Source: Diadophis punctatus similis
Lineage: Eukaryota; Chordata; Lepidosauria; Squamata; Dipsadidae
Length of the DNA: 64,000 nt
Assembly: GCA_023053685.1 (NCBI GenBank)
Contig: JALIGW010000002.1
Coordinates: forward strand, 44,575,278 to 44,639,277
Direction of reading: 5' to 3'
Shown here: positions 22,087 to 34,242 of the stretch, one piece after another
How the letters are laid out: every line of letters starts with the position of its first letter
How positions within the stretch are numbered: the first letter of the stretch is position 1
Notes under the pieces: model-generated
The model's input: only the letters and a program-made list of their open reading frames with translations
What the model was told of the DNA's origin: nothing
The model's database searches: none
Program-made: the position numbers and the translations under genes

Positions 22087-22253
22087 TGTCAGGGTTCCAA
22101 ATAGCATCCAAAACTAAATCAGAGTCCGAGACAAAGGATTCCTCAAAGTTCCAATTTATTAGCAGAGCCATGTTGGCACATCTAGGAGAAACCTGAATCT
22201 GAAGTCCCAGGGGTTTCTCCACCCAGTTGAAAGTTCAAGCCCTTGTCCCGACA
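22087..22253 (-). repeat. Possible LTR-like piece
   Basis: In reverse it starts TGTCGGGACAAGG, contains a polyadenylation signal AATAAA (in GCTAATAAATTGG) and ends AACCCTGACA, so it has TG...CA ends. I find no target duplication, primer site or polypurine tract, and the limits may be wrong. It may instead be the end of a longer unrecognised element running to about 22310. Confidence 0.3.
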
Positions 22254-23134
22254 CCCCCAAGTTCCATCACGTTGACCAATCTTCATCTACCAACTTGGCA
22301 GCAACTCCCATCTCCTTCCGTGCAGGTGCAGAAGTGCAGAGACAAAGGATGACCTTGACAACCTAGAAGGAATTTGTTATGGTACATGCAGACATCCCTC
22401 ATGCAATGGCCCCTCCCAAATTCCCATAGCAAAGAATATATTTTAAGATAGCATAAAGTGTGGCCAAAGACTCCAAGTAAAATGGCTTCGGCCTGACATA
22501 AACATTTGTTTGTACTGCTGTTTCTTTTGTCATTTTCTTTTAGATTGTCTACCTTACAGGATTTAATGAGATCAATTCCTTGGTGTGTTAGAATCAGTTG
22601 TTGCCAAAATATAATTTGTAGTATTATCATTCATAGTTAAGATTAATAACATAGCTAATAGTTTGCATCATCTTCCACTTTGTCTTGTAGTCTTAAATTA
22701 TTTTGCCCTTGGTTTTCTGATATCTTTTATTAAAAATTACTTTAGTGCTCTCTGTTTTCATATCTTACCCTATCATTATCCTTCCTTTATCTGTCCTGCA
22801 GATTATTTATATGAATGTTATCAGTGAAAGTGCTAGATTTTTTTGCTTTTCATTGTATCATAAATATTGATACATTATATTGTTTCAATATAATGATGTT
22901 TATGGATTATTTGAGATGATTAACATTCTATTATTTAGAAAATTTAGAGTGTTGAGTATAGAGAAATGATCTATCACTATTAATTTACAAGCATAAAATT
23001 TATTGACTTCTTCGGTCTCATTTGAATATAACATTGAAAAAGACCCACTCTGAATTTCATTGCATTTTTATATGATAAAGATTTCAGTCTTAAACTGAAT
23101 ACTTAATATTAAAGTTTCCATTGTTTTGTTACAC
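22254..23134. other. Intron 1, nothing recognised
   Basis: AT-rich with no coding or repeat signal I can name. Confidence 0.4.

Positions 23135-23165
<31 letters not shown>
23135..23165 (+). repeat. (CTGT)n microsatellite
   Basis: Seven to eight tetranucleotide units, directly before the 3' end of the reverse L1 fragment. Confidence 0.95.
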
Positions 23166-23166
<1 letters not shown>

Positions 23167-25440
23167 AAACTTGTTAATAAAAGGGGAAAATAGATAAAGG
23201 AAATTTTAAAAGGTTTAAAATACCAAAAAGTATGTTGAAAAATAAAAAAGAAAAATTAAAAAATAATTGGTAGATTTCTGATTTCTTCTTTTTTATAATC
23301 TACCACTTTACAATGCGTGTAGACATTTAGACCCCTTAGAAACCAAACTGTAAGTTAATATACTTGTTATGCTGTGTGATGTTTGCATGTATGGAAACCA
23401 TTCTTGCTTAAATTTGGTTAAACTTCTTGTGTATCTGTGAGTGTATTAGTTTTATCATCACTATGTATTCTCTAAGGACCATTCAGTTATCGAACAACAT
23501 TTTGTATCCCTTTTCCTTTAATTTGTTAATTGGTGTAATTTTTTTTAGATTTAGTCCATAATTCTTCCCATTATTGTGTTACAACTATTTCTTTGAAAGT
23601 TTGCATCCATTTTATCATATAATTTATTTGTTCTGTCTTGTATCATATATAAAGTATATATGTGCCCTAATACATAGTGTTGGTTTTGTGTGATCATTTC
23701 AAATTCTTTTTTCTTAATATCCTTCTTTCTTTCTTGATTTTCTTTCTCTGATTTTATCCTTCCTGCAATTTGTAAATACATCACCCATGATTTATTCCAG
23801 CCTTCATTAAGTAGTCCTTTTCAGTAAATTTGCAGAATCTGAATTAACCATATCTACATATACATTTTTCTTGCTGTAATTATCTGCAACATGAAAAATA
23901 TTTGAAGGAGAAGCCAGAGATGAAACTGTGGGGCATATTATTTCCTTTGTAGAATTCCATACGTTTACCAAATTTTGTTTAAAAATGTTTTCTTTAACAT
24001 ATTTATCTTCCTTCATATCTCTAAACCAGAAATATCTATGAAATTATTAGCCAAGCCAACTATTTCCAGAATTGCTATTCTGCTATTTGGGAATTTTATT
24101 CAGTAATATTCATGACAGGTTTGCTTTATGATGCAATTTGAAATTTGGGAGAGTGAGACCACCTCTCTTTTTGGAATCTCATAGAATTCTTTGTTTGATT
24201 CTGGGTTTTTTCCCTCTCCATATAAATTTTGTGACAGTTTCTTGCCATTTAGGTAACATTCTCTCTGATATTCCAATTGGTACCATTTGAAATAAATAGT
24301 TTATCTTGGGTAATACATTCATTTAGAAAATTGTAAAAGATCCTATAATCAAAATAGCTTTAGGTTCGCTTAATTTGTGGCCATAATTTGATATTGTTAT
24401 TTTTATATATTTCTTGATTGTGTCCTGTCAATTCCAAACTAATATTTTGCTAAATAGGGTAACAACCAAATTCTTCTGGCAGAAAATTTATTTCTCCTTG
24501 TATTAAAAATACTGTAACTAATTTTGTTTTCTTAACATTGATTTTATATAAAGTGTTCTCCATAATTCTCCATAATTGTAAATTGTTTTCATTAACTGAA
24601 ATGAACTAATTATCACAGTTAGTACTGCATTATCTGCATACAATTTTAAGCTTATATTCTTCTTCACAAATGTTGAGGCCTATTACTTGTTTATTCACCT
24701 TGGACTATTTTTTGCCAATATTTCTCTTGCAATGATAAATAGTAAAGGAAAGAATGTTCATTCTTGCCTTGTCCCTTTACTGATTTGGAATTCTGCCAAC
24801 ACATTATTGCTTTTTAACATTTGTATATACCAGTGATGGCGAACCTTTTTTCCCTCGGGTGCCGGAAACGCTTGTGCGCGCGCTGTCACGCACGTGTGAG
24901 TGCCCACACCCATAATTCAGTGCCTGGGGAGAGTGAAAACGGCCTCTCCCGCCCCCGCAGAGGCCCTATGGAGGCCGGAAATGGCCCATTTCCCGACTTC
25001 CGGTGGGCCTGGGAGGCCCGTTTTTCGCCCTCCCCAGGCTCCAGAGGCTTCCCTGGAGCCTGGGGAGGGCAAAAACACCCCCTCAGAGGCCCTCTGGAAA
25101 CCTAAAATGCCCTCACAGAGCCTCCACATGAGCCAAAAACCAGCTGGCCGGCATGCACATGCATGCTGGAGTTGAGCTAGGGCAACGGCTCGCGTGCCGG
25201 CAGATATGGCTCCGCGTGCCACCTGTGGCACGCGTGACATAGGTTCGCCATCACTGGTATATACCTTTAACCCAAGCTTGCATCTCTTCTGCAGGATTCA
25301 TTTTATTTAGTACCATTGTAAGTTGTCAAAGGCTTTTTTCCATCCAAAAAAATTTGTGCAGCTTTCTTCTTTTTGTTTATATATTTTGTTGTATTGATTA
25401 TAAACCTATTGTAGCCCTTTATATTTCTCTTTAAGAAAAA
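23166..25440 (-). mobile_element. Decayed L1 LINE, reverse, split by an hAT element
   Basis: Read in reverse, it holds the remains of an ORF2 reverse transcriptase. FLDGKKPL (about 25350) occupies the place of the DAEKAFD motif, and a GxxQxxxLS-like block lies near 24770, with many stops. Further 3' are two A-rich frames, 23807-24016 and 23551-23784. T-rich + strand DNA at 23260-23300 would be its A-rich 3' end. Identification rests on these weak motifs and on similarity in style to the better L1 at 36094-42363. Confidence 0.6.
24831..25256. mobile_element. Non-autonomous hAT-like element, CAGTGATGGCGAACC copy 4
   Basis: It is 426 bp with the same ends as copies 2 and 3 and a perfect 8-bp duplication GTATATAC (24823-24830 and 25257-25264). 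It lies inside the L1 fragment. The repeated GGCCCGTTTTTCGCCCTCCC and CTCCAGAGGCTTCCCTGGAG blocks fold on themselves. Confidence 0.92.
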
Positions 25441-25460
25441 AGCAGTTTGGTCCAAATTAG

Positions 25461-25630
25461 AATAGAATAACAGAGTTGGAAGGGACCTTGGAGGTCTTCT
25501 AGTCCAACCCCCTGCCCAGGCAGGAAACCCTACACCACTTCAGACAAATGGTTATCCAACATCTTCTTAAAAACTTTGAGTGTTGGAGCATTCACAACTT
25601 CTGGAGGCAAGTTGTTCCACTGATTTTTAT
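25461..25630 (-). mobile_element. CR1 LINE 3' fragment, reverse
   Basis: Reads AACAGAGTTGGAAGGGACC, CTTCTAGTCCAACCCCCTGC and AACTTCTGGAGGCAAGTTG, the complement of the 3' end of the CR1 at 9186. Truncated after about 170 bp. Confidence 0.92.
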
Positions 25631-26216
25631 GTACCGGTATATCTGAAATACATTTCTATAGCTAATATGTTAATGAAAATCTTGTATTTCAGCAAGGAAA
25701 TTGTGTGCATTGCTACTTGAGATTGACATACTCTTAGTTGAAGGTAAATACTTGTCTTTGTCACATATACATTGTCCTACTGAAACCCATATTGAGTTAC
25801 CTTTCAGATTGTTCTTATTTTTGAAAGTTGCTACATAGAATATGGCTTCTAATCCTTCCTGGGTGGTAAAGCCAACTGACACTTCTAGTTGATGGCCTGA
25901 ACTGTGAATGCCGAAAGCCTTGCTTATATGAGTTAATGATTCATCTCTTAAAGTATCTCTTTGTTTTTTGTCTAAACAGACAAGGTATATAAATTATTAA
26001 AGGGTGTTCCACAATATTCAATATTAGCACTGTTTAGTAGTAGTAAATGCTCTTCAATATTTAATAATAATATTTAACATTAACATATTCCATATAATAT
26101 TTAAATAGAATACTACTTAATATTTAAATTATTTGGAAATTCAGTGTTGCTCTGTAACTGGGTATTAGTTTCAGGTGATGATTCAAACTTTTGTTACCAA
26201 GGTTTGTATGCTTCAT
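25631..26216. other. Intron 1, nothing recognised
   Basis: AT-rich. Several near-repeats of AATATTTAA at 26020-26120 look like low complexity. Confidence 0.4.
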
Positions 26217-27168
26217 ACAGCTAGTCCTTATTTTAACAACCATTTGTTCAGTGACTGTTCAAAGTTACAATGGTGCTGAATGAATGGTACTTATAGTTTG
26301 TCCTTGGAGATATCTCTGTTGCAACGACCCCATGGTCAGGTGATCAAAATTTGAGCACTCAGCATTCACAACTGCCAAGCACTATACCCTCTAAGGTGCG
26401 CGGCCGCACACATAATGAGAGAACGCCGCACGGAAGTTTCTAACTTCCGCACGGCATTTCCTAATGGCAGAGGCTGCGCGCCTGCGTGGCCACACAGATG
26501 AAAAGAGAACACCGCGCGGCAGTTTCTAACTGCCGCGCGCCGTTTTCTGATATTACAGGGAACATTGCTGCCAAGTGCACTTCAACTCCCCCCTCCTGCC
26601 TTTCTGCCCCCCATCTCTGCCCTTTTACCCATCTTGCTCTCTGCACCTCTGCCATCTTGCCCTCCATCACCCCTAGGTGACTTTCACCATCTTCTTCCTC
26701 CTGCTGCTGGAATGGCTCACATGCCTGTCCCTCTCCAAAGCAGCTTCTGGGTGCATGCGTCATTCCCAAAGACTTGCGCTGCCAGCAGCTGCCTTGCAAA
26801 GGGCCAGCCCAGGTACTTGTAAGCAGGAGGAAGGAGATAGTGAAGATTGTTAGGAGAAAGCCCAGGCTGGGGTGGCAGAGTGCAGGGTAACCAAAAGAGC
26901 AAGATGGAGGGGGAGATAGATGGGTAGGGGCTGAAGCAGAAGCAAGAATGAAGCAGAAGGCAGGAGAAGCATGAAGCCTTTGCCTAATTAGGGCAAAGTC
27001 TTGGCCTAAGAACTGAAACTGGGACTTCTGGAATTGCCCTCATTAAGTGGTGTGATAATGTAATATTTCACTTAACCTTAAGTGATGTTTAGACAATGCT
27101 TAGTGATGGAAATTCCTGCCCCAGATAGGGTCATTAAGCAAAGAACATTTGAAATGCAGAACTACTGT
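26217..27168. mobile_element. TAGTCC-family foldback element with twin hairpins
   Basis: Starts CAGCTAGTCCTTATTTTAAC and ends AGAACTACTGT. Family phrases AACAACCATTTGTTCAG and GGTCATTAAGC occur near the ends. The interior contains two related GC-rich hairpins at 26424-26459 and 26498-26545. No transposase. Compare 28446, 34913, 48105 and 56439. Confidence 0.6.
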
Positions 27169-27468
27169 TTGAACTGTTATCTATTGAATAAGACAAATAG
27201 CCTGAAACTGAATCCCGACAAATCAGAAATTATGCTGGTAGGCACTTGCAAGAACTAGATTGACTGAATTTCATTTTTTCTATTTGAATAGATGCAGAAC
27301 ATTGTAATTCTTTATGAGCCAGAATGGTTAGCTAATATTTTACCAATTGCATGTAATATTTAGAGTCTATACAGTCTTGGGCACAGACAATATGCTAATC
27401 TGATTTTGTTTTAAATAAAGACTCTTGAAGTATTCTTAATGTAAGGCTGCCCTTGAAGCCCTCTAAAA
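27169..27468. other. Intron 1, nothing recognised
   Basis: Short AT-rich stretch. The phrase CCCGACAAATCAGAAATTATG (27213-27233) resembles a LINE reverse transcriptase segment but is too short to assign. The last 8 bases are a hAT target duplication. Confidence 0.35.
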
Positions 27469-27646
27469 CAGGGGTCACCAACCTTTCGGACCTCAGGGAC
27501 CACCAAATTCATAATTTTAAATCCCGCGGACCACTAATATGAATTTTTTAAAAAGATAAATAGTATTTAGTACAATATAAAAAATGCAAATAATTTTTCT
27601 GCGGACCACCAAAATTTTCTCGCGGACCTCCAGTTGGTGACTGCTG
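27469..27646. mobile_element. hAT-like element, CAGGGGTCACCAACC ends
   Basis: Begins CAGGGGTCACCAACC and ends GGTGACTGCTG. Flanks CTCTAAAA (27461-27468) and TTCTAAAA (27647-27654) match at seven of eight bases. Inside, GCGGACCACC is repeated three times. 178 bp, non-coding. Confidence 0.8.
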
Positions 27647-27654
27647 TTCTAAAA

Positions 27655-28445
27655 GAGATAAATAAGGTGGATGGCAACTCTGTAGTAACTCTTCTTTGTC
27701 TTCCGCTCCTCCAGCTATTCCTTGAAATTTTTCAATGGAGGCCAGGATGCTGTGTAGGCTCTTTACAACATTTTGTTTTTTTCAGCAAGCCTTTTTCTTT
27801 CATCTAGTCCTGCATTTCTTTAATTCCTGCCAAAGTGTTACTTTAGCAATTAGCACTTCATTATCTACCTTTTCCACTCTTGAGAAGAAGAGTACAAATC
27901 CTTACTCCTCCTTTCAACTCTAACCATCATTTTACTAAAATAAAAATATGCATTTAACATGGAAAAGTAGTGTGGATGAACCTCTTGACACATTAATTAG
28001 TCTCTCTGGGTACAATGATACTCTGCATGCAATCTGCATATTTACAATATATTTATATATTTATACTCATTTCTTGATGCAAATGTTTACTAAGTAGGTT
28101 TCAAATTGTGTAGTCATCTTTTAATATGCAAAATTTCAGCTTGCAAGTGCTTTGAAAAATGGTTGCAATGAAGAATATAAATTTTGTCTGTTACCTAATA
28201 CTATTTTCCCCAAAATTACTATCTTCTAAGCATTCATTAAAACCTTATCTATTTTGGAACATAAATTGTTTCAAAGGGGTAAATTTGATTTCTAACAATC
28301 CAGGGAGATATTCTCTCCCCCCCCCCCTTGGAACATCATTGTTAAAATGGATTTAAAAGTGTAAATAACAAATTTGCCTAAATTTGCAATTTCTGCACCA
28401 TGTACAAAATAGGAATTGATGATATGGAAGCCAGGCATCAAATTT
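27655..28445. other. Intron 1, nothing recognised
   Basis: AT-rich with a run of C at 28317-28328. No feature I can name. Confidence 0.4.
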
Positions 28446-29864
28446 ACAGGTATTCTTTGACCTATGACTATAATGAGCCTGCCCATTACTGTTGCAAGTT
28501 GTGATGGCTATTAAGTGAAGCACCCACATAATTGCTCCATTGAATTACTCCCATCCCTGTTTTCCCCAATGCAGTCGTAAAGTGGAGCAGGGGTGCCTCA
28601 GGGTCCCTGGGAGGCCTAATGCAAGCCCTGCTTGGGCTTTTCCTATCCCCTGAGACATCCCGTGTTCCGCTTCCCACCCTCAGGATCCCTGCAGGCCCTG
28701 GGCCTGCTTCGCCATCCCATCAGATCCCCATACACTATTCCCCACCCCCATCACATATCGCTCACTTATTTTTTACTGTAGATGTCCTTCTGGAAACTCC
28801 ACAGGTTACATTGGAGAAGAAGAACACACTGTTCCTTTTCTATCTGTTCCCAGAAACGAACACCATTTTTGGAGCAGTCTAGGTACACAACTCAGCAATA
28901 CAGCTTAGGGACATCAAGGGATGTAGCACCTTTCTTTATAGGTCAGGCATGCTAAAAATCGCAGGGGGAACAAAATTGGGAGAGCTTTGTCCTAAGTTTG
29001 TTTCCCACTTGCAGTTTCTAAGCCAGGCATGCTAATAGTTCTAGGGAAAACTGAGGTGGGAGAGCTTTATTCCACCTTTGTTCCACCACCACCACCAATA
29101 GCTTTGAGCGTTTCTTTCTAGCCCAGGTGCACTAGAAGCTGTGGGGAGGGGGGGAAATGTGTCTCAGCTTCCTTTCACCCACTAGCTTCTAGGGTGCCTG
29201 GGTTAGAAAAGAAGACTAAAACTGGTGGGGGCAGGGAAACAAAGGTGGAACGAAGTAAGTGAGAAATTAATAATAATAGTGGGGAGGAGGGTGGGGAGGA
29301 GGGTGTGGAAGCTGGTGGAATGGGAAGCAGGCCCAAAGTCTATGGCAGGGGTGTCAAACTCAAGGCCTGGGGCCCAGATCTGGGACACTGGATGCTTAGA
29401 TCTGGCATGCTGGAAACAGCAAAGGACCAGCCCGCTATGCCTCTGCCAGTGAAAACGGAGCTTGGGAGGGTGGCCCTCCCGAGCTCCATTTTCGCTGGCA
29501 GAGGGTTGCAGGAAGCCGTTGCCGAAAACGGAGCTCGGGAGCCCGTTTTCGCTGGCTGAGCGCTCAGGCCACCACAGGCGCCCCCAACACGAGTGACGTT
29601 GAACTGGCCACACCTACCCTGGCCCCCCAAAGTCAAACAATCCTAAAGCGGTCCTCAATGAAATCAAGTTTGATACCCCTGGTCTACAGGGACCCGGCTG
29701 GAGGGATGAGAAATAGTTGGGGTCGTACTGCAGTAGCTCTGCAGTCAGTTGTAAGGATGAATGATCACAGGGACACTGAGGGAGCCTTCACTTTGAAACT
29801 AGGTCATAAATAAACTGGATCTAGCAGTCACTAAGTGACCAGTCATAAGTCAAGGACTATCTGT
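28446..29864. mobile_element. TAGTCC-family foldback element carrying an hAT element
   Basis: Starts ACAGGTATTCTTTGACCTATG and ends CATAAGTCAAGGACTATCTGT, inverse ends. Near the ends are TTAAGTGAAG and ACTAAGTGACC. The interior has imperfect 100-bp repeats around GGCATGCTAA and GGGAGAGCTTT (28930-29080). An hAT-like element (29346-29681) sits inside it. Confidence 0.65.
29346..29681. mobile_element. hAT-like element, CAGGGGTGTCAAA family, second copy
   Basis: Starts CAGGGGTGTCAAACTCAAGG and ends TTTGATACCCCTG, in the opposite orientation to 252-684 and sharing its GAGCTCCGTTTTCGCTGGC interior. Flanks GTCTATGG (29338-29345) and GTCTACAG (29682-29689) match at six of eight bases, so it is older or has drifted. 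Confidence 0.8.
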
Positions 29865-30919
29865 CGTAGGTTCTATTAGTATAGCCGGAGGTCAAAGATG
29901 CTGGAAATAATAATCTCAGGAGTTAGGCATTTTGCATTCATATTTAAAGCAAATTTCTGTAACTTTGTATCAGGGCCATATTTCATCTTTGAATTGGGTA
30001 TTACAAAGCACATTCCAAATAGAATGGAAAGTAAATTTTTCTTCAGTTTGAGTTCAGCTCCTGGTAGCTTCATGGATATGTTTGTGTAGTTTTCCTGGGA
30101 ATATTATGCAAATAATTTGCTATTCCTTCTTTGGGGATTTTTAAAAATAATTCCTAGATTAGTCTTCAATTCTGTTATTTCTTGCTGATTTTCTATCCAA
30201 TCAGCAACCAAAAGGAAAAACAAGTTGCCAGAATATGGTGGTTATTAAAAAACATAAATAAATTAGTGTTAATTGTATCATTAAATTAAATTGCATGTGT
30301 TTATTACTTAAGTTCTCTCATATCTTAATCGATGTTTCTTTCAAGGTTATTTGCTTATACACACAAACACATTTGCACACTTACACATATGTACCTTATT
30401 TAGGCCAGGAAAATGAATGAATGGGAGCAAACTAATTAGCAAGGAAGATTCATTTGATTTTTTTTAAACTTACTGTTCATAGTTCACATCTGAATTAAAC
30501 TTTTCTCCAGTCATCTCATATGCCCCTGGTATGAATGGAATATTTGTATATACATGCATACTTTCTGATAGTCATGGAGCAACTGACACACAGTCCTTGG
30601 AATCAAGGAAAATGCTTAACTGTACTCCTATCCAAAATACCCTGTTGCTCATTCATGGCTGAACACCTACTATTTTAGAACTAAGGTTTCACTCACATTT
30701 TAATACATTTCAATTAGGTGCATTCTTTGCTTTCTATTTCTATTTTATTTCATCTTTTTAGAAAAAAGTAGGAAAATAGGTTTGTCTATTGTATTCAACT
30801 AACATTCTCAAATGGAATGTTAGTCACATAACACCCGTGTATGTAAGTACTTGCCATCAGGCATATGGTGAAACTACTGCCTACTATCCTTTCTGTAGCT
30901 ACCTAGAAGCATATCCATT
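29865..30919. other. Intron 1, nothing recognised
   Basis: AT-rich with a few CA-rich stretches near 30360. No feature I can name. Confidence 0.4.
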
Positions 30920-32300
30920 TTTCATAAAATTCACAGGGACTGTAGAGATCATCTAATCCTTTTAGTTAATACAGGATCCACTAAACAGCTCCTACAGATG
31001 TCTATTCAGCCTCTGTTTGAAGACTTTCATCAAGGAAGACCTTACCATTTCATATGGTAGTCTGTTCCACTTGATACCTAACTTGAACTTTCTCCTTTGT
31101 AATTTTAACTTCATAAATGACAGTGACAAATTGAAGTAAGTTCAGAGGACATGCCTACCCTCTGGGGTATCAGAGTAAGTACTCTTTGTTTTGTGAGACA
31201 GCCCTTCACATATGACTGTTGTCATATCCCCTCTCAGCTATCTTTTCTATAAGATAAACATAACTTAGATCTTTTAATCATTCCGTATAGGATTTGGTTT
31301 CTGGGCCTTTCAGCTTCTTGATGATTTGAACTTACTTCAAATTGTCATTGTCATTTATGAAGTATGGTGCTCAGAGCTGGAGACAGTACTCCACAAGTGA
31401 GGCCTGGTCCCAGTCCCAGTTACCTTTCATGATCTGGACTCTGAGCTCTTGTGGATGCACCCCAATATAGCAGTTGCATTATACTGCTAACTCATGTTTG
31501 ACTTGTGGTCGTGTAAGCCAAGTCTTACCCATCCTATAATTGTGCCTTATAAGTTTCCTATGCATGCAGAATTTACATGTTATCAGTTAAATTGTTCATT
31601 TCAGCCGACTGCTCAAGTCTGTCTTGATTGTTTGGAATCGCTCTTTTATGTAAACATTAGCTACCCTTCCTAGTTTTGTGTTGTCTGCAGACTTTATAAA
31701 TATCTCTTTTATGTTAAACGTTAGCCAAGACATAAAAGATAGAGGCCTGGGGCATTTTTTTCAATATTTCTTTTCAAGCTGAAGTTACTTAGAACCATTT
31801 ATGAGCACTCTTTGAATGCAGTTATTTAATCAACTCTGAGTCTAACAGTAGATTCTAGGCCATGTTATACAATTTTATTAATAAGGAGGTATTCTGTCAA
31901 AAGCTTTACTGAAATCCAGATACACCGTGTCTATTATTCTATCATTATTCTGACCTACTAAATTTAGAACTCTCACAGATAAAGATTACATTAGTTAGGC
32001 AAATTTCTTTATAACAAACCCATTCTAATTGCAGCTAGCTGTAGCACACCTATCAAAGTGTTTATAAACATACTGCCTGATCATCATTTTCAAAATCTTG
32101 TCCAGCATAAATATCAAGCTGACTTGTAGTTTCCTGTGTCGTCTTTCTTCCCTTTTGTGAAGATTGGGATGACATTTGCCTTCTTCCAGATTTCTGTGAC
32201 CTCATCAGTACCCCAGGAGTTCTCAAAGATTACTAAAAGTGTTCCTATCATTGCTTCTTTTAGTTCCTTCTGCATCCTGAGATATAGAGGTTAGGACCTT
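30920..32300 (-). mobile_element. Old, diverged CR1/L3-type LINE, reverse
   Basis: Familiar CR1-group phrases appear in order in the complement: ACAGCTCCTACAGATGTC and CAGCCTCTGTTTGAAGAC (30985-31024), CAGTACTCCACAAGTGAGGC (31386-31405), GTGTTGTCTGCAGACTTTA (31678-31696), GTCAAAAGCTTTACTGAAATC (31897-31917), and TGACATTTGCCTTCTTCCAG (32170-32189) with GGAGTTCTCAAAGATTAC. Much older than the CR1 pieces at 9 and 19 kb; no open frame remains. Confidence 0.8.
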
Positions 32301-32670
32301 GTGATCTGAACATTTGTTCAGCAACTGTTCAAAATTACAACAGTGCTGAATGAGTGCTAGTTAACAACCAGTTCTCAGAGTTCCAGCCCCTGCAGCATTT
32401 CCACAATCATGTAATGACTATAATGTTCCCTGCTGGCTTCCCATAAGCAAAGTCAGTGGGGAAGCCAGAGGGAAGTTGGAAGTAAACATCACATGAAGTC
32501 CTCGCTTAATGGCGCACACAATCTTTGCTTGATAAAGGCAAGAGGGACATCTGAAACTGCCATCACAAAGCAATGCAGACACATGACATGGTACTTTACA
32601 GCCACATTACTTAGCAATGGCAATTCCTGTCCCAATTGCTGTCAGAAACCAAGGGCTACCTCTGATACAT
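32301..32670. repeat. Fragment of a TAGTCC-family element
   Basis: ACATTTGTTCAGCAACTGTTC and GCTAGTTAACAACCAG near the left, CTCGCTTAATGGC in the middle and AACCAAGGGCTACCTCTG at the right resemble the family ends. A decayed copy with uncertain limits. Confidence 0.5.
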
Positions 32671-33462
32671 CTGGCCTGAAGTCTTGAATTTCTTTAAATT
32701 AGCTAAGTTCTGTCTCTTTTGCCTCTCCTAAATTGCAGTTTCTTTGTTCTCTAAGTGGCGGAATGACCAGCTAGGGCTCTATTTCTGTTCTGAAAAAAAG
32801 ACTTGCATAAAATAGGAGTTCAGAGGTTTTGCCTTGTGGTCATCACCCATTATCAATTCATACTATTTTTTCACACTGAACCTCTCTGACTTTACTTTTA
32901 CTTTTAAGATAGTCTTTTTTATTTTAGATATCTCTTGCAAACTCAGCTCACTTTGAACTTTAATATTTCACTTTCATCCCTTTTTCCACAGTGAGAAATT
33001 GAGTCTGCCTTAAGTTTACTACATTGAGTTAAGGAGCTTATCTATTTATTACAGCATGTTAATTGGTTCTGAATTATTTTGCAAATGAATTCAAGCATAC
33101 TACTTGTCTATATGGAAATGCATGCTGTATACTAAAATTTGAGTTGGAAATCCTCATTGATTAACATTTTGATATTGTCTTAAATGTTATTGTCTGAAGT
33201 ATAGGCGTTCAAAAGTTTATTTATTTATTTAAAACATTTACAGTATATGGCTGTCTATCTTTCAGCCAATTCTGGGTTGAAAGTAAGAAGATATGCTCTG
33301 TACTTTGTACTTAAATAGAGAATTACTTGAAGTTCCAAGACATTTTTACAATATATGAAAAATGCAATGATAAATTATTTAGATGGGAAGTAATGTCCTT
33401 TAAAAAATGCATATGTTCCTTGGACCAAATGAAACCAAATGTTTATTCTCTATTTGCTTCAG
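32671..33462. other. End of intron 1
   Basis: AT-rich, ending in the polypyrimidine tract and acceptor TATTTGCTTCAG before exon 2. No other feature seen. Confidence 0.6.
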
Positions 33463-33615
33463 GTCCTGGGGTAGCCCAGAATGGCTGCAGTGTCATATGA
33501 TCAGTTGTTAAAACAAGTAGAGGTGTTAAAAATGGAGAACTCAAATCTTCGACAAGAACTGGAAGATAATTCAAATCATCTTACAAAACTGGAAACTGAA
33601 GCATCTAATATGAAG
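33463..33615 (+). CDS. APC: APC exon 2, first coding exon (codons 1-45)
   Basis: APC is the large scaffold of the beta-catenin destruction complex and also binds microtubules. The acceptor TTGCTTCAG precedes the exon; GTCCTGGGGTAGCCCAGA is leader, and ATG is at 33481. The 45 codons begin MAAVSYDQLLKQVEVLKMEN and end ETEASNMK, with a donor AAG|GTATGA. They form the N-terminal homodimerisation coiled coil; heptads with L, V and L are visible. Human differs, by memory, at only two residues (A4 to V, A15 to V). The coding length of 135 nt equals human. An upstream ORF from exon 1A overlaps the first ten codons in another frame. Confidence 0.98.
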
Positions 33616-33764
33616 GTATGAAAATAATTTTACTTTAAAAGCATTTTGGGATTGTGGTTAGGATTGCAAGGCTCTATGATTTTCCCCATAATGCAATGGC
33701 TATTGAGCTTTGCCCTTTTAGATAATTGATTTTCCCTTAAAAAACACTCTGTTGTATCAGACCT

Positions 33765-33862
<98 letters not shown>

Positions 33863-34242
33863 TTAAGCATGAATCCAGATTATGAACAACATAAACAGAT
33901 TTATTATTTCTTTGATCAAAGATATGTATTCATATTCCCACAACTTTAAGATAATACCCATATAATACAATTTCTTAAACTAATCGGCAATTATGCCATA
34001 TTAATGGTGAGAGCTACTTGTTCATGTGCTTTGTATCTTTAGGTTGAGATCAATTCCTTGTAAAATCTATACCTTAAGAAAACATTCTAAGGTTTCAATT
34101 TCATCAGAGACAACAGGGGCATCTTCTGTGTATAAAAGTTGTCTGATTATATCTTCAGTGCGTTATTGCACTGAGAAAGGCATTGAAGTGTGCTCCACAG
34201 AAGACCCAGAATTATTTGGAATCGAGTAACTTGTGTATATGT
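33616..34242. other. Start of intron 2 with a compound microsatellite
   Basis: (TG)n at 33769-33806 joins directly to (AG)n at 33807-33859, about 150 bases past the exon 2 donor. The remainder is AT-rich without further signal. Confidence 0.7.
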
